This document shows, piece after piece, positions 29,270 through 38,513 of a DNA stretch of 64,000 nt. A program made the translations under genes and the position numbers. Origin of the DNA: JAFKFH01 sp017307375 (GTDB lineage: Bacteria > Pseudomonadota > Alphaproteobacteria > Ferrovibrionales > Ferrovibrionaceae); NCBI GenBank assembly GCA_965229335.1, contig OZ245874.1:5270001-5334000 (forward strand), in the 5' to 3' direction. The number at the start of each line of letters is the position of its first letter. The stretch's first letter is position 1. The notes below the pieces were generated by a model, which searched no databases, was not told where the DNA came from, and saw nothing but the letters and a program-made list of their open reading frames with translations.

Positions 29270-31384
29270 TCATGCAGCCTTGACGCGATCGAGGAACTGA
29301 TCGACGGCCTGCCGCAGGTCGACTGCGACCCGGTCGAGTTCGACCGAGGCGTTGCGCACGCCGGTTGCGCCATTGCTCGTCACCTCGGCCGCTTCCGACA
29401 CGGTGCCGATGCGACGGTAGACCTGCTCGGTTCCCGCCGCGGCTTCCTGGGCGTTGCGCGCCATCTCGCCGGTGGCCGCGCCCTGCTCGGTAACCGCCGA
29501 GGAAATGGCCGATGACGACGCGGCGACATCGCCGATCGTCTCGACGATCGCGCGGATTGCGCCGACCGCCTCGTCGGTCGCACCCTGGACTTCGGCAACC
29601 TGGCCGTTGATCTCCTCGGTCGCCTTGGCCGTCTGGTTGGCCAGCGACTTGACCTCCGAGGCGACGACGGCAAAGCCCTTGCCGGCTTCCCCGGCCCGCG
29701 CGGCCTCGATCGTCGCGTTGAGCGCCAGCAGGTTGGTCTGGGCGGCGATCGTCGAGATCAGCCCGACCACCTCGCCGATCCGCTGCGACGCACCGCTCAG
29801 CCGCGCGACCAGCGCCGAGACCTGCTCGGCCTGCGATCGTGCCTGGCTCATCGCATCGCTCGACTGCACGACCTGGCGGTTGATCTCCGAAATCGACGCG
29901 GCCAGTTCCTCGGTGGCCTGCGCCATCGCGGTCACGCTGGCGCTCGATTGCTGGGCGGCGGCAGCCACCGCCGCGACCTCCTGGCCCGCCGTCGCCGCCG
30001 CGGCCAACATCCGGGTCGAACCGCTACCCAACGTACCCGACGCGTCGGCGAGCTGGGTGATCGCCACGGCGACGTCGCGCTCGAACTCGCCGATCAGCGC
30101 GGCGATGCGGGCCGCGCGGGCCTCGCGGGCGGCAACCTCACGCTGTTCGCGGGCCCGTTCCTCGGCGGCACGCGCCGCCTTCTCGGCTTCGGCCCGGCGC
30201 TCCGCCTCGGCCTCGCGCCGCGCTTCCTCGGCCCGGCGCTCGGCCTCGGCGCGCAGCCGCTCCTGCTCGCGCGCCGCCGCCTGCTTTTCGCGCTCGCGCT
30301 CGATTTCGGCCTGCCGCGCGGCTTCGGCTTCCAGTTGCCGCCGTTGCTCGGCGCCTTCCTTGAACACCTGCAGCGCGCGGGCCATCGCCCCGATCTCGTC
30401 CTGCCGCTCGCGCCCCGAGATCTCGACCGACAGATCGCCGCCGGCCAGGGCCGCCATCGCCGACTTGATCCGGTTCAGCAAGCCCCCGATGTTGCGGCCG
30501 AGCAGCAGGCTGGCCGCCAGCGACAGCACGACGGTCAGGACGATCGCGGCCAGCATCGCCCCGCGGATCCAGTTGCCGGCCTCGACCCGCGCCCGCTCGG
30601 CACGCGCGGCCAGTTCCCCGGCCTCGGCCGCGATCGCCTCGAGCCGCGGCTGGGCATCGGCGAAGGCGGCGGACAATTTCGCCGCAGCCGCCCGCGCCGC
30701 CCCCGCCAGTTCGACCACCTTGCGGAAGTCGGCCGCGTAAGCGACGAGATCCTCGCTCACTGCCGCCCGGGTCGCGGGCGGCACCGCGGGGTCGGCCAAG
30801 CGGGTGTTGAGGTCGGCGACGGCAGCGTCGAACTTCTTCAGGTAGCTGTCGTCCCGCCGGAGGAGAAAATCCTTTTCGTGGCGGCGCAATTGCAGGATGG
30901 CGGCGGTCAACTGCGGCTGCCCCGCCGCTGTGGCGTCGGCTTCGGCCTTGTGGGCCGAGGCGCGCAGGCGGCCCATCAACCCCTGGTTCTCGTCAAAGCC
31001 GAATTCGCGATAGGCTGTTGTCATCGCAGCAAAAGCCTGGCCGCTCTCGGCGATGCGCCGCCCGACCTCGGCGCCGGCGGAAGCAATCGAAGGCTGCGGC
31101 GCCGCGGCCAGTTCCGCGGCAAGGCGGGCTGCGGTTTCGCGGGCCTTCTCGTACTGCGTCAGGTAGCTTTCCGCCATCCTCAGCAGGAAGTCCTTCTCGG
31201 CCCGTCGCATCATCAGGAACGTTCGGTCCAGCCGTTCGGCGCGATCCTGCATCTGCGTGGCGCGCCGCGCGCTTTCGAGATCGGCATCCAACCGGTTCTG
31301 CCCGATAAGCACGACGGTGCCGATGACGACGGCACCGGCCACCCCGATCAGTGCCTGACCGAGGATCTTGGTTGAAATCAGCAT
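29270..31384 (-). CDS. Methyl-accepting chemotaxis protein with HBM-type sensor
   Basis: Chemoreceptor of 704 residues. TM1 is about 10-28; the periplasmic helical sensor contains two similar blocks (RRAEKDFLLRMAESYL and RRHEKDFLLRRDDSYL), typical of the helical bimodular (HBM) domain seen in McpS-like receptors. TM2 is about 278-300, then HAMP. Residues about 355-430 are an unusually long Glu/Arg/Ala-rich helix before the MA signalling domain, whose tip (NLLALNATIEAARAGEAGKGFAVVA) is intact. ATG at 31384 is chosen over an upstream TTG at 31435. The ligand may be an organic acid, as in McpS. Confidence 0.92.
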   Translation of the reverse strand: MLISTKILGQALIGVAGAVVIGTVVLIGQNRLDADLESARRATQMQDRAERLDRTFLMMRRAEKDFLLRMAESYLTQYEKARETAARLAAELAAAPQPSIASAGAEVGRRIAESGQAFAAMTTAYREFGFDENQGLMGRLRASAHKAEADATAAGQPQLTAAILQLRRHEKDFLLRRDDSYLKKFDAAVADLNTRLADPAVPPATRAAVSEDLVAYAADFRKVVELAGAARAAAAKLSAAFADAQPRLEAIAAEAGELAARAERARVEAGNWIRGAMLAAIVLTVVLSLAASLLLGRNIGGLLNRIKSAMAALAGGDLSVEISGRERQDEIGAMARALQVFKEGAEQRRQLEAEAARQAEIEREREKQAAAREQERLRAEAERRAEEARREAEAERRAEAEKAARAAEERAREQREVAAREARAARIAALIGEFERDVAVAITQLADASGTLGSGSTRMLAAAATAGQEVAAVAAAAQQSSASVTAMAQATEELAASISEINRQVVQSSDAMSQARSQAEQVSALVARLSGASQRIGEVVGLISTIAAQTNLLALNATIEAARAGEAGKGFAVVASEVKSLANQTAKATEEINGQVAEVQGATDEAVGAIRAIVETIGDVAASSSAISSAVTEQGAATGEMARNAQEAAAGTEQVYRRIGTVSEAAEVTSNGATGVRNASVELDRVAVDLRQAVDQFLDRVKAA

Positions 31385-31658
31385 ATGCCCCCCGACTTTC
31401 GGAGGAGCGATACTATTGATGATAAATTTATTCAACTATGTAATTTATGTAAAATCTGCACAGGAATTAACCAGTCGGCACCACGAAGCCGAGGGCGCGG
31501 CGTTCCTGAAATGGCGCCCGAAGAGGCACCGATGTGCCTGATTTTCCTACATCACGGCCGTTGATTGCGGTCCGGTAGCGGCGATAGCATCACCGCCATG
31601 CGTCACCGGACGCGACTCGTTGTCTATACATGCACAGCCTAAACAGGGGGCAGGTTAC
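31385..31658. other. AT-rich divergent intergenic region
   Basis: 274 bases between the chemoreceptor and the ABC binding-protein gene. The part near 31415-31460 is AT-rich and probably carries the chemoreceptor promoter. GGGGGCAGG at 31645-31653 is the ribosome-binding site of the binding protein. No operator palindrome or RNA gene was recognised. Confidence 0.45.
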
Positions 31659-32612
31659 ATGAAGATCCGTTCGATGCTGGCGGCCACCGCCGCGATTCTC
31701 GCCTTGTCGGCCGGCAGCGCCATGGCCCAGTCGATGCCCAAGGCGGTCATCGGGATGAGCGGCTGGACCGGCTTTTCGCCGCTGTCGCTGGCCGAGAAGG
31801 CCGGGCTGTTCAAGAAGCATGGCGTCGACGTCGAGGTTAAGTTCATCCCGCAGAAGGAACGCCACCTGGCGCTGGCCGCCGGCTCGGTGCAGGTGATCGC
31901 GACGACGGTCGACACCCAGATCGCCTACGCCGCCTCGGGCGTCGAACTGACGCAGATCCTGTTGCTGGACAAGTCGAAGGGCGGCGACGGCCTGGCCGTG
32001 CGCGGCGCGACCAATTCGCTGGCCGAACTGAAGGGCAAGCAGATCGCCGTCGACGGCGCGGGCACCACGCCTTACTTCATGTTCGCCTACATCCTGAAGA
32101 AGAACGGCCTCAGCCCCAAGGATTTCACGTTGAACACCCTGTCGCCGCAGGCCGCCGCGACCGCGTTCGTCGCCGGCCAGTTCGACGGCGCGGTGACCTA
32201 CGAACCCTATCTGAGCCAGATCCGCGCCAAGCCCGAATCGGGCAAGATCCTCTACACCACGATCGATTATCCGGTGGTCGTCGACACCGTCTCGATGCAG
32301 CCCAAATACATCGAGGCCAATCCGGCCGTCGCCAAGGGCATCGTCGCGGGCTTTTTCGACGCCCTCGACATGATCGCCAAGGAGCCGGACAAGTCCTATG
32401 AGATCATGGGGTCGGTGGTGAAGCAGTCGGGCCCGGATTTCGCCAAGTCGGCTGCCTTCATCGCCTGGCAGGACAAGGCCGCCAACAAGGCCTATTTCGC
32501 CGACGGCATGAACCAGTTCCTGCAGGAAGCCGCCCAGATCCAGCTCGAGACCGGCGTGATCAAGCAGATCCCCGACCTGAAGAAGCTGGTCGACACCCGC
32601 TTCCTCGACTGA
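31659..32612 (+). CDS. Sulfonate/taurine/nitrate-type ABC transporter, substrate-binding protein
   Basis: Periplasmic type II binding protein of 317 residues. Signal peptide of about 22 residues ends SAMA-Q. The mature start (PKAVIGMSGWTGFSPLSLAEKAGLFKKHG) and KGKQIAVDGAGTTPYFMFAYIL belong to the NMT1/SsuA/TauA group (taurine, sulfonate, thiamine-precursor binders). Ligand unknown. ATG 31659 is preferred over an upstream ATG at 31620 because the signal peptide starts there and GGGGGCAGG precedes it. Confidence 0.88.
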   Translation: MKIRSMLAATAAILALSAGSAMAQSMPKAVIGMSGWTGFSPLSLAEKAGLFKKHGVDVEVKFIPQKERHLALAAGSVQVIATTVDTQIAYAASGVELTQILLLDKSKGGDGLAVRGATNSLAELKGKQIAVDGAGTTPYFMFAYILKKNGLSPKDFTLNTLSPQAAATAFVAGQFDGAVTYEPYLSQIRAKPESGKILYTTIDYPVVVDTVSMQPKYIEANPAVAKGIVAGFFDALDMIAKEPDKSYEIMGSVVKQSGPDFAKSAAFIAWQDKAANKAYFADGMNQFLQEAAQIQLETGVIKQIPDLKKLVDTRFLD

Positions 32613-32633
32613 TCCAGCGGAGCCTGCTTCAGC

Positions 32634-33413
32634 GTGTTCGAACCTTTGAAACCGGTGTCCCCAGGGCTGCGCATCGCCCTGGGGATTCTCTTCTTCGTCC
32701 TGTTCGTCGCCGTCTGGGCGGGGCTGACGCTGGGCGGCATCGTGCCCAGCCTGTTCCTGGCCGACCCGGTCAAGACGCTGATCGCGGGCTGGAGCCTGTT
32801 TGCCGAATACGGCTTCCTGACCGATATCGCCTGGACGGTCTGGCGCGTACTGGGCGGTTTTGTCGTCGCCGCGCTGATCGCCGTGCCGCTCGGCATCCTG
32901 ATGGGCACGTTCAAGACGATCGAGGCGCTGCTCGAACCGTTCGTGTCCTTCGCCCGCTACCTGCCGGCCTCGGCCTTCATCCCGCTGCTGATCCTGTGGG
33001 CGGGCGTCGGCGAGGCGCAGAAGCTTGCGGTCATCTTCATCGGCTCGGTCTTCCAGATCATCCTGATGATCGCCGTCATCGTCGGCGCCACGCGTCGCGA
33101 CCTGGTCGAGGCGGCGCGCACGCTGGGCGCCCGGCGCGACGGCATCGTCTATCGGGTGATCCTGCCCGGTGCCGCGCCACAGATCGCGGAGACGCTGCGC
33201 CTCGTGCTGGGCTGGGCCTGGACCTACGTGATCGTCGCCGAGCTGATCGGGGCCAGCCGCGGCATCGGCCACATGATCATGGACAGCCAGCGGCTGCTCG
33301 ATACCGGGCAGATGATCTTCGGCATCGTCGTCATCGGGCTGATCGGGCTGATTTCCGACTTCCTGTTCAAGCTCGGCAACGAGCGCCTGTTTCCCTGGAG
33401 CCTCAGCCGGTGA
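32634..33413 (+). CDS. ABC transporter permease, SsuC/TauC type
   Basis: Permease of 259 residues with six hydrophobic segments. The EAA loop VEAARTLGARRDGIVYRVILPGA is clear. It starts with GTG at 32634; no better ATG exists before the first membrane segment. Stop overlaps the ATPase start as GTGA. Confidence 0.9.
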   Translation: MFEPLKPVSPGLRIALGILFFVLFVAVWAGLTLGGIVPSLFLADPVKTLIAGWSLFAEYGFLTDIAWTVWRVLGGFVVAALIAVPLGILMGTFKTIEALLEPFVSFARYLPASAFIPLLILWAGVGEAQKLAVIFIGSVFQIILMIAVIVGATRRDLVEAARTLGARRDGIVYRVILPGAAPQIAETLRLVLGWAWTYVIVAELIGASRGIGHMIMDSQRLLDTGQMIFGIVVIGLIGLISDFLFKLGNERLFPWSLSR

Positions 33414-34201
33414 GCAAGCTGGTCATTCAAGGCGTCTCACGCCAGTTTCCCGGCGTGCGCGGGGCCGAACCGACGCGCGCGCTGGAACCGGTGACGCTCA
33501 GCGTCGCCGACAACGACTTCATCACGATCCTGGGGCCGTCGGGCTGCGGCAAGTCGACGATGCTGCGGATCGTCGCCGGCCTCGACCAGCCGTCGACCGG
33601 TCGGGTGCTGCTCGACGGCACGCCGGTCGCCGGCCCCGGCCCCGATCGCGGCATGGTCTTCCAGTCCTACACGCTGTTTCCCTGGCTGACGGTCAAGCAG
33701 AACATCTGCTTCGGCCTGCGCGAGAAAGGCATGGCCCAGGCGGAACAGGACCGGATTGCCGAACGTTTCATCGCCCAGGTCGGCCTGAAAGGTTTCGAGA
33801 ACCATTACCCCAAGATGCTGTCGGGCGGCATGCAGCAGCGCACGGCGCTGGCCCGGGCCTTGGCCAACGACCCCAAGATCCTGCTGCTGGACGAGCCCTT
33901 CGGCGCCCTGGACAACCAGACCCGCGCCCTGATGCAGGAACTGCTGCTCGGCATATGGGAGGCGGACCGCAAGACCGTGATGTTCGTCACCCATGACATC
34001 GACGAGGCGATCTTCATGGCGAACCGGGTGGTGGTGATGACCGCGCGGCCCGGCCGGATCAAGTGCGACATCGCCATCGAGCTGCCGCATCCGCGTGCCT
34101 ACACCATCAAGACGACGCCAGAATTCGCCGCCTACAAGGCCCGCCTGACCGAGGAGATCCGCACCGAGGCAATCGCTGCCGCCGGGCAGGAAGGGCATTG
34201 A
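33410..34201 (+). CDS. ABC transporter ATPase, SsuB/TauB type
   Basis: ATPase of 263 residues: Walker A GPSGCGKST, Q-loop FQSYTLFPWLTV, signature LSGGMQQRTALARAL, Walker B LLLDEPFGALD, H-loop VTHDIDEA. TauB/SsuB group by the FPWLTV and GALD patterns. Its stop overlaps the ATG of the phospholipase D-like gene by one base, so the two are translationally coupled. Confidence 0.92.
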   Translation: MSKLVIQGVSRQFPGVRGAEPTRALEPVTLSVADNDFITILGPSGCGKSTMLRIVAGLDQPSTGRVLLDGTPVAGPGPDRGMVFQSYTLFPWLTVKQNICFGLREKGMAQAEQDRIAERFIAQVGLKGFENHYPKMLSGGMQQRTALARALANDPKILLLDEPFGALDNQTRALMQELLLGIWEADRKTVMFVTHDIDEAIFMANRVVVMTARPGRIKCDIAIELPHPRAYTIKTTPEFAAYKARLTEEIRTEAIAAAGQEGH

Positions 34202-35181
34202 TGGCCGAAGCGGCGATCCCGCCCCGCATCCTGGTGCTGCCCGACGACGGCATCAATGCGGTGACCGGATTCATCGCCGCTGCGCGCGAAACCCTCCTGG
34301 TCAAGCAGTTCAACATGGGTGACGGGCGCATCGTCAAGGCGCTGCTCGATGCCCACAAGCGCGGCGTCCGGCTGCGGGTGATGCTGAACCCGTCCAGTGC
34401 TTCCGGCGAACGCTACAACGACCAGCCGTTCGCGATCTTCGGCAACGCCGGCATTCCGGTGCGCTGGTCCAGCCCGGCCTTCTCGGTCACCCACGAGAAA
34501 TCGATGGTTGCCGACGGCGCCCGCGCCCTGATCGCCACGTTCAACATGACGCCGAAGAATTTCGAGAGTGCCCGCGATTACGGCGTGATCACCGAGGATC
34601 CCAGGCTGGTCGGGGAGATCGTCCGGGGGTTCGAGGCCGACTGGACCCGCCAGGCCTTCGAACCCGATCCCGCCCTGCCCCTGGTCTGGGGCGGGCCCAC
34701 CACCCGGCGGCGCATGGCCGCGTTGATCGACGGGGCCAAGCAGACGCTCTACATCCAGCACGCCAAGTTCGTCGATGCGACGATCGTCGACCGGCTGGGT
34801 CTTGCCGCGCGGCGCGGCGTCCGGGTGCTGGTGCTATGCGGCACGCAGAAGGCGATCCGGCCGACCGACTTCGCCGATACCATGGCCTCGCTGCGCCTGC
34901 TGATCCAACTCGGCGCCCAGGTCCGCAGCCAGACCCCGCTGAAGCTGCACGCCAAGCTGATCATCGCGGACGAGCGTCGCGCGCTCGTCGGTTCGGTGAA
35001 CATTCACCGCACCGCCTTCGAAAGCCGGCGCGAGCTGGCCCTTTTGCTGGACGAGCCGCAGGCGCTGTCGCGGCTGGTCCACCAGTTCGGCCAGGACTGG
35101 GAGCAGTCCCAGCCCTACGTTCCGCTCGATCCGCTTACCGATATCGGCCCGGAGGTCGGCACCGCCGCCGGCGACGGCTGA
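34201..35181 (+). CDS. Phospholipase D-fold protein with two HKD motifs
   Basis: Protein of 326 residues with two intact HxKx4D motifs: His98/Lys100/Asp105 in THEKSMVADG and His250/Lys252/Asp257 in LHAKLIIADE, each followed by the usual FN or GSVN turn. This makes a complete pseudodimeric PLD active site acting on phosphodiesters. Substrates in this superfamily range from phospholipids to DNA. No signal peptide or membrane anchor is seen. Overlap with the transporter ATPase gene hints that it may process an imported phosphodiester, but this is inference. Confidence 0.82.
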   Translation: MAEAAIPPRILVLPDDGINAVTGFIAAARETLLVKQFNMGDGRIVKALLDAHKRGVRLRVMLNPSSASGERYNDQPFAIFGNAGIPVRWSSPAFSVTHEKSMVADGARALIATFNMTPKNFESARDYGVITEDPRLVGEIVRGFEADWTRQAFEPDPALPLVWGGPTTRRRMAALIDGAKQTLYIQHAKFVDATIVDRLGLAARRGVRVLVLCGTQKAIRPTDFADTMASLRLLIQLGAQVRSQTPLKLHAKLIIADERRALVGSVNIHRTAFESRRELALLLDEPQALSRLVHQFGQDWEQSQPYVPLDPLTDIGPEVGTAAGDG

Positions 35182-35195
35182 CGCGGCCTGCCCGG

Positions 35196-36080
35196 TCAGG
35201 CGCGCAGGCGCTGGATCCGGCGCGCGGCCCGCATCAGCGCCGGGTGGTCGTAGATCGCGGTCTTGACCCGGGCCTTCAGGTCGTTGGCCAGCGAATATTC
35301 CGGCTGGTTGGCGAAATAGCGATGCTTGCCATAGGCCCGCAGCGTCACCCAGTCCTTGGCGACGAACAGATTGCCGAAGCGCAGATCGGCCGGCAGGAAA
35401 TGGGCGGTCAGCGATTTCCGCGACCGGCCGGGATCGCGGGTCGGCAGCGCGCCATGGATGGTCCGCGAATTCCAGATGATCATGTCGCCCCTGGCCAGCG
35501 CCGGCGCGGCCAGGCGGTCCGGATTGGCCGCGCAATAGTCGGCCATCAGCGCCAGCCAGTCGTCATGCCGCAGCCGGCGGAGGTCCTGGTGCAGCACGAC
35601 CTCGTGGGTCCCGCTCATCAGATAGAACCGCCCGGCCGCCTCGGCGATGTCCTCCAACGCGATCCAGGCCGCCGCCAGCCGTCCGTTCGGCACGCTGTCG
35701 AGATACCACCAGTCCTGATGGGCCGGGGTGGCCGCGTTCTTGTCGAACAGCATCGACTGCATCAGGTGGAAACGATCGAAGCCGGTCGCCTCGGCCAGGT
35801 ATCGCTGCAACCCGTCGTCGAACAGCAGATCCAGGATCGCTTCGCGAATTGACGGGATGGTCTCGTAGTTATGGGGATCGAGGAACGAATTGGTGACGTG
35901 GCCATGGCCGTCGACCGCGTTCGGCTCGTAGCGATTGGTATTCTGCCGGAAGAACTTGGCCCGCGACGGCCGCAGATCGCCGGCATAGGCGGCCATCAGC
36001 CGGTCGATGCGGGCCGGCGCCACCGCCCCCGGCACCAGCACCCAGCCATCCCGTTCATAGGCATCGCGCAACGCCGACAA
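35196..36080 (-). CDS. Phytanoyl-CoA dioxygenase-family oxygenase
   Basis: Fe(II)/2-oxoglutarate-type oxygenase of 294 residues. The iron triad is visible as His-x-Asp in TPAHQDWWYLDS and a distal His in NSRTIHGALP; the 2-oxoglutarate-binding Arg is likely in RSRKSLTAHF. Family members hydroxylate CoA esters, amino acids, ectoine or secondary metabolites. Substrate not predicted. Start is a TTG at 36080 with GGAGG 5 bases upstream inside a hairpin arm. It converges with the PLD-like gene at a 14-base gap. Confidence 0.8.
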   Translation of the reverse strand: MSALRDAYERDGWVLVPGAVAPARIDRLMAAYAGDLRPSRAKFFRQNTNRYEPNAVDGHGHVTNSFLDPHNYETIPSIREAILDLLFDDGLQRYLAEATGFDRFHLMQSMLFDKNAATPAHQDWWYLDSVPNGRLAAAWIALEDIAEAAGRFYLMSGTHEVVLHQDLRRLRHDDWLALMADYCAANPDRLAAPALARGDMIIWNSRTIHGALPTRDPGRSRKSLTAHFLPADLRFGNLFVAKDWVTLRAYGKHRYFANQPEYSLANDLKARVKTAIYDHPALMRAARRIQRLRA

Positions 36081-36085
36081 GCCGA

Positions 36086-36111
36086 CCTCCGCCCAATCGC
36101 TCGGGCGGAGG
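36086..36111 (-). promoter_or_regulatory. Hairpin that sequesters the ribosome-binding site of the PhyH-like gene
   Basis: Perfect 9-bp arms (CCTCCGCCC and GGGCGGAGG) with an 8-base loop. On the minus strand the 3' arm contains the GGAGG Shine-Dalgarno sequence, 5 bases before the TTG start. The stem would hide the ribosome-binding site. No U-run follows, so it is not a classical terminator for the upstream operon. Confidence 0.55.
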
Positions 36112-36151
36112 TATAGCAGCAGACGATCGGCTTCGATAGCCGGGGGCGCGG

Positions 36152-38500
36152 CTATTCCGCCGCGTCGAGACGCCGGATCTCGGGCCGCTTCGGGGTGGCC
36201 AGCTTGCGCAACTCGGCCATGTCCTGGCGTTCACGCTCGGCCAGGCTGAAGGCCTGGTCGCGGCCGGCCAGGTACTGCCTGGGCCAGGCCTGGCCCTTGA
36301 AGCCGTATTCGGCCGAGGCATGCAGCGTGAAGTAGGGGTCGGCCAGATGCGGCCGGGCCAGGCAGCAGAGATCGGCGCGGCCCGAGGCGACGATCGTGTT
36401 GACCTGGTCGGCCGAGGTGATGGCGCCGACCGCCATGGTCGCGATGCCGGCTTCCTGGCGGATCTGGTCGGCGAACGGCGTCTGGAACATGCGGCCGTAG
36501 ACCGGCTTGGCATCGACCGTGGTCTGGCCGGCCGAAACGTCGACGATGTCGGCGCCATGGGCCTTCAGCATCCGCGCCACGGCGACGGACTCCTCGGGCG
36601 TCAGCCCGGCATCGGGCACCCAGTCGGTCGCCGACACGCGGACCGAGATCGGGCGGTCGGCCGGCCAAGCGGCCCGCACCGCGTCGAACACCTCGAGCGG
36701 GAAACGCATGCGGTTCTCGATCGAGCCGCCGTATTCGTCCGTGCGCTGGTTGGTCAGCGGCGAAATGAAGCTGGCCAGCAGATAGCCATGCGCCATGTGG
36801 ACTTCGATCATGTCGAAGCCGGCATCGACCGCGCGGCGGGCGGCGGCGGCGAAGTCGTCGCGCACCCGGTCCATGTCGGCCCGCGTCATCTCGCGCGGCA
36901 CCTGGCTATGCGGATAATAGGGCAGCGGCGAAGCCGCGATGATTTCCCAGCCGCCTTCCTTCAGCGGCTGGTCGTAGCCCCCCTCCCACGGCAGGCAGGT
37001 CGCCCCCTTGCGGCCGGCATGGGCGAGCTGGACGCAGATCCGTGCCGCCGAATTGCCGTGGACGAAATCGGTGATCCGGCGCCAGGCCTTGGCCTGTTCG
37101 TCGTTCCACAGCCCGGTGCAGCCAGGGGTGATCCGGGCATCGGCGCTGACGTCGGTCATCTCGGTGATGATCAGCCCGGCGCCGCCGATGGCGCGGCTGC
37201 CCAGATGCACCATGTGCCAGTCGTTCGGCACGCCATCCTGCGCCGAATACTGGCACATCGGCGAGACGACCACGCGGTTGGCCAGCATCATCCCGCGCAG
37301 CTTGAACGGCGTGAACATCGGCGGCGGCGGATTGTCGGCCGGCAGGGCAATCCCGGTCTGCTTGGTCGCCTGCGCGGCAAACCAGCGATCGATCGCCCCC
37401 ATGAAGACGGGGTCGCGCAGCCGCAGGTTGTCATAGGTGATGCGCTTGGAGCGCGACAGGAGCGACAGGGCCAGCTGGATCGGCTCCATCTCGCGATAGC
37501 GCGGGGTCGACTCGAACCATTCGAGCGAGACCTGGGCGGTATGCTGCAGCAGCGAGGCTTCGTCGCGGCGCTTCTTCTCGTAGGCGGCCAGGCCCTGCGC
37601 GACCGTCGCATTGTCGCGGATCGCATTCGCCAGGGCGATCGCATCCTCCATGGCCAGCTTGGTACCGGACCCGATCGAGAAATGCGCGGTGTGGACGGCA
37701 TCGCCCATCAGGACGACGTTCCCATGCACCCAGCGTTCGCACTTGATCGTCGGGAAGGTGCGCCACAGCGAGCGGTTGGTGATCAGCGGATGGCCGTCGA
37801 GGTCGCCGGCAAACAGCTTTTCGCAATAGGCGACGGTGTCGGCCTCGGTCGCCTTGTCCAGCCCGGCCTTCAACCAGGTTTCCTCGGTCGTCTCGACGAT
37901 CCAGGTCGCGGTGGTCTTGTTGAACTGGTAGGCGTGGACCTGGAACAGGCCGTCCTGGTTTTCGCGGAAGACGAAGGTGAAGGTCTTCAGCGGCTTGGTC
38001 GTGCCGAGCCAGACGAACTTGTTGCGCCGCCAGTCGAAGGACGGACGGAACTCGTCCTTCCACGTCTCGCGCACCAGACTGTTGATGCCGTCGGCGCCGA
38101 CCAGCAGGTCGCAATCGCGGCGCAGCGCGTCGAAATCGGCCACTTCATGCTGGAAATGCAGCTTGACCCCGAGGCTTGCCGCCCGGCGCTGCAGGATGTC
38201 GAGCAGCTTCTGGCGGGCGATGCCGCAGAAACCGTGCCCGCCCGACCGGATCGTCTCGTTGCCGGCGACGACGTCGATCTCGTCCCACCAGGCGAAGTTG
38301 TCGATGATGTCGCGATAGGTCCCCTCGTCCTCGCCGAGGAACTGCGACAGCGTCTCGTCGGAGAACACGACGCCGAAGCCGAAGGTGTCGTCCGGCCGGT
38401 TGCGCTCGTAGATCGTGATGTCGTGCGCGGGATTGTCGCGCTTCAGGAGGATCGAGAGATAGAGGCCGGCCGGGCCGGCGCCGACGATGGTGATCTTCAT
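36152..38500 (-). CDS. Fused flavin monooxygenase / Old Yellow Enzyme (2-aminobenzoyl-CoA monooxygenase/reductase type)
   Basis: Natural fusion of 782 residues. Residues 1-400 are a PHBH-type FAD monooxygenase (GAGPAGLYLS, GADGINSLVR, and GDAVHTAHFSIGSG). Residues 405-782 are an Old Yellow Enzyme-type FMN reductase (CQYSAQDGVPNDWHMVHLG, LAHAGRK, EVHMAHGYLL). This fusion is the hallmark of 2-aminobenzoyl-CoA monooxygenase/reductase from Azoarcus and of salicylyl-CoA 5-hydroxylases. It hydroxylates the ring of an aryl-CoA and then reduces it without ring-cleaving dioxygenase. Neighbouring CoA ligase and beta-oxidation genes fit. Whether the substrate is anthraniloyl-CoA or salicylyl-CoA cannot be settled by sequence reading. 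Confidence 0.9.
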   Translation of the reverse strand: MKITIVGAGPAGLYLSILLKRDNPAHDITIYERNRPDDTFGFGVVFSDETLSQFLGEDEGTYRDIIDNFAWWDEIDVVAGNETIRSGGHGFCGIARQKLLDILQRRAASLGVKLHFQHEVADFDALRRDCDLLVGADGINSLVRETWKDEFRPSFDWRRNKFVWLGTTKPLKTFTFVFRENQDGLFQVHAYQFNKTTATWIVETTEETWLKAGLDKATEADTVAYCEKLFAGDLDGHPLITNRSLWRTFPTIKCERWVHGNVVLMGDAVHTAHFSIGSGTKLAMEDAIALANAIRDNATVAQGLAAYEKKRRDEASLLQHTAQVSLEWFESTPRYREMEPIQLALSLLSRSKRITYDNLRLRDPVFMGAIDRWFAAQATKQTGIALPADNPPPPMFTPFKLRGMMLANRVVVSPMCQYSAQDGVPNDWHMVHLGSRAIGGAGLIITEMTDVSADARITPGCTGLWNDEQAKAWRRITDFVHGNSAARICVQLAHAGRKGATCLPWEGGYDQPLKEGGWEIIAASPLPYYPHSQVPREMTRADMDRVRDDFAAAARRAVDAGFDMIEVHMAHGYLLASFISPLTNQRTDEYGGSIENRMRFPLEVFDAVRAAWPADRPISVRVSATDWVPDAGLTPEESVAVARMLKAHGADIVDVSAGQTTVDAKPVYGRMFQTPFADQIRQEAGIATMAVGAITSADQVNTIVASGRADLCCLARPHLADPYFTLHASAEYGFKGQAWPRQYLAGRDQAFSLAERERQDMAELRKLATPKRPEIRRLDAAE

Positions 38501-38513
38501 GATGTCAGTCCTC

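Noticed and set aside
34201..35181. PLD-fold protein as a defence nuclease
   Set aside because: It is coupled to a transporter ATPase and no helicase, methylase or other defence gene is nearby.
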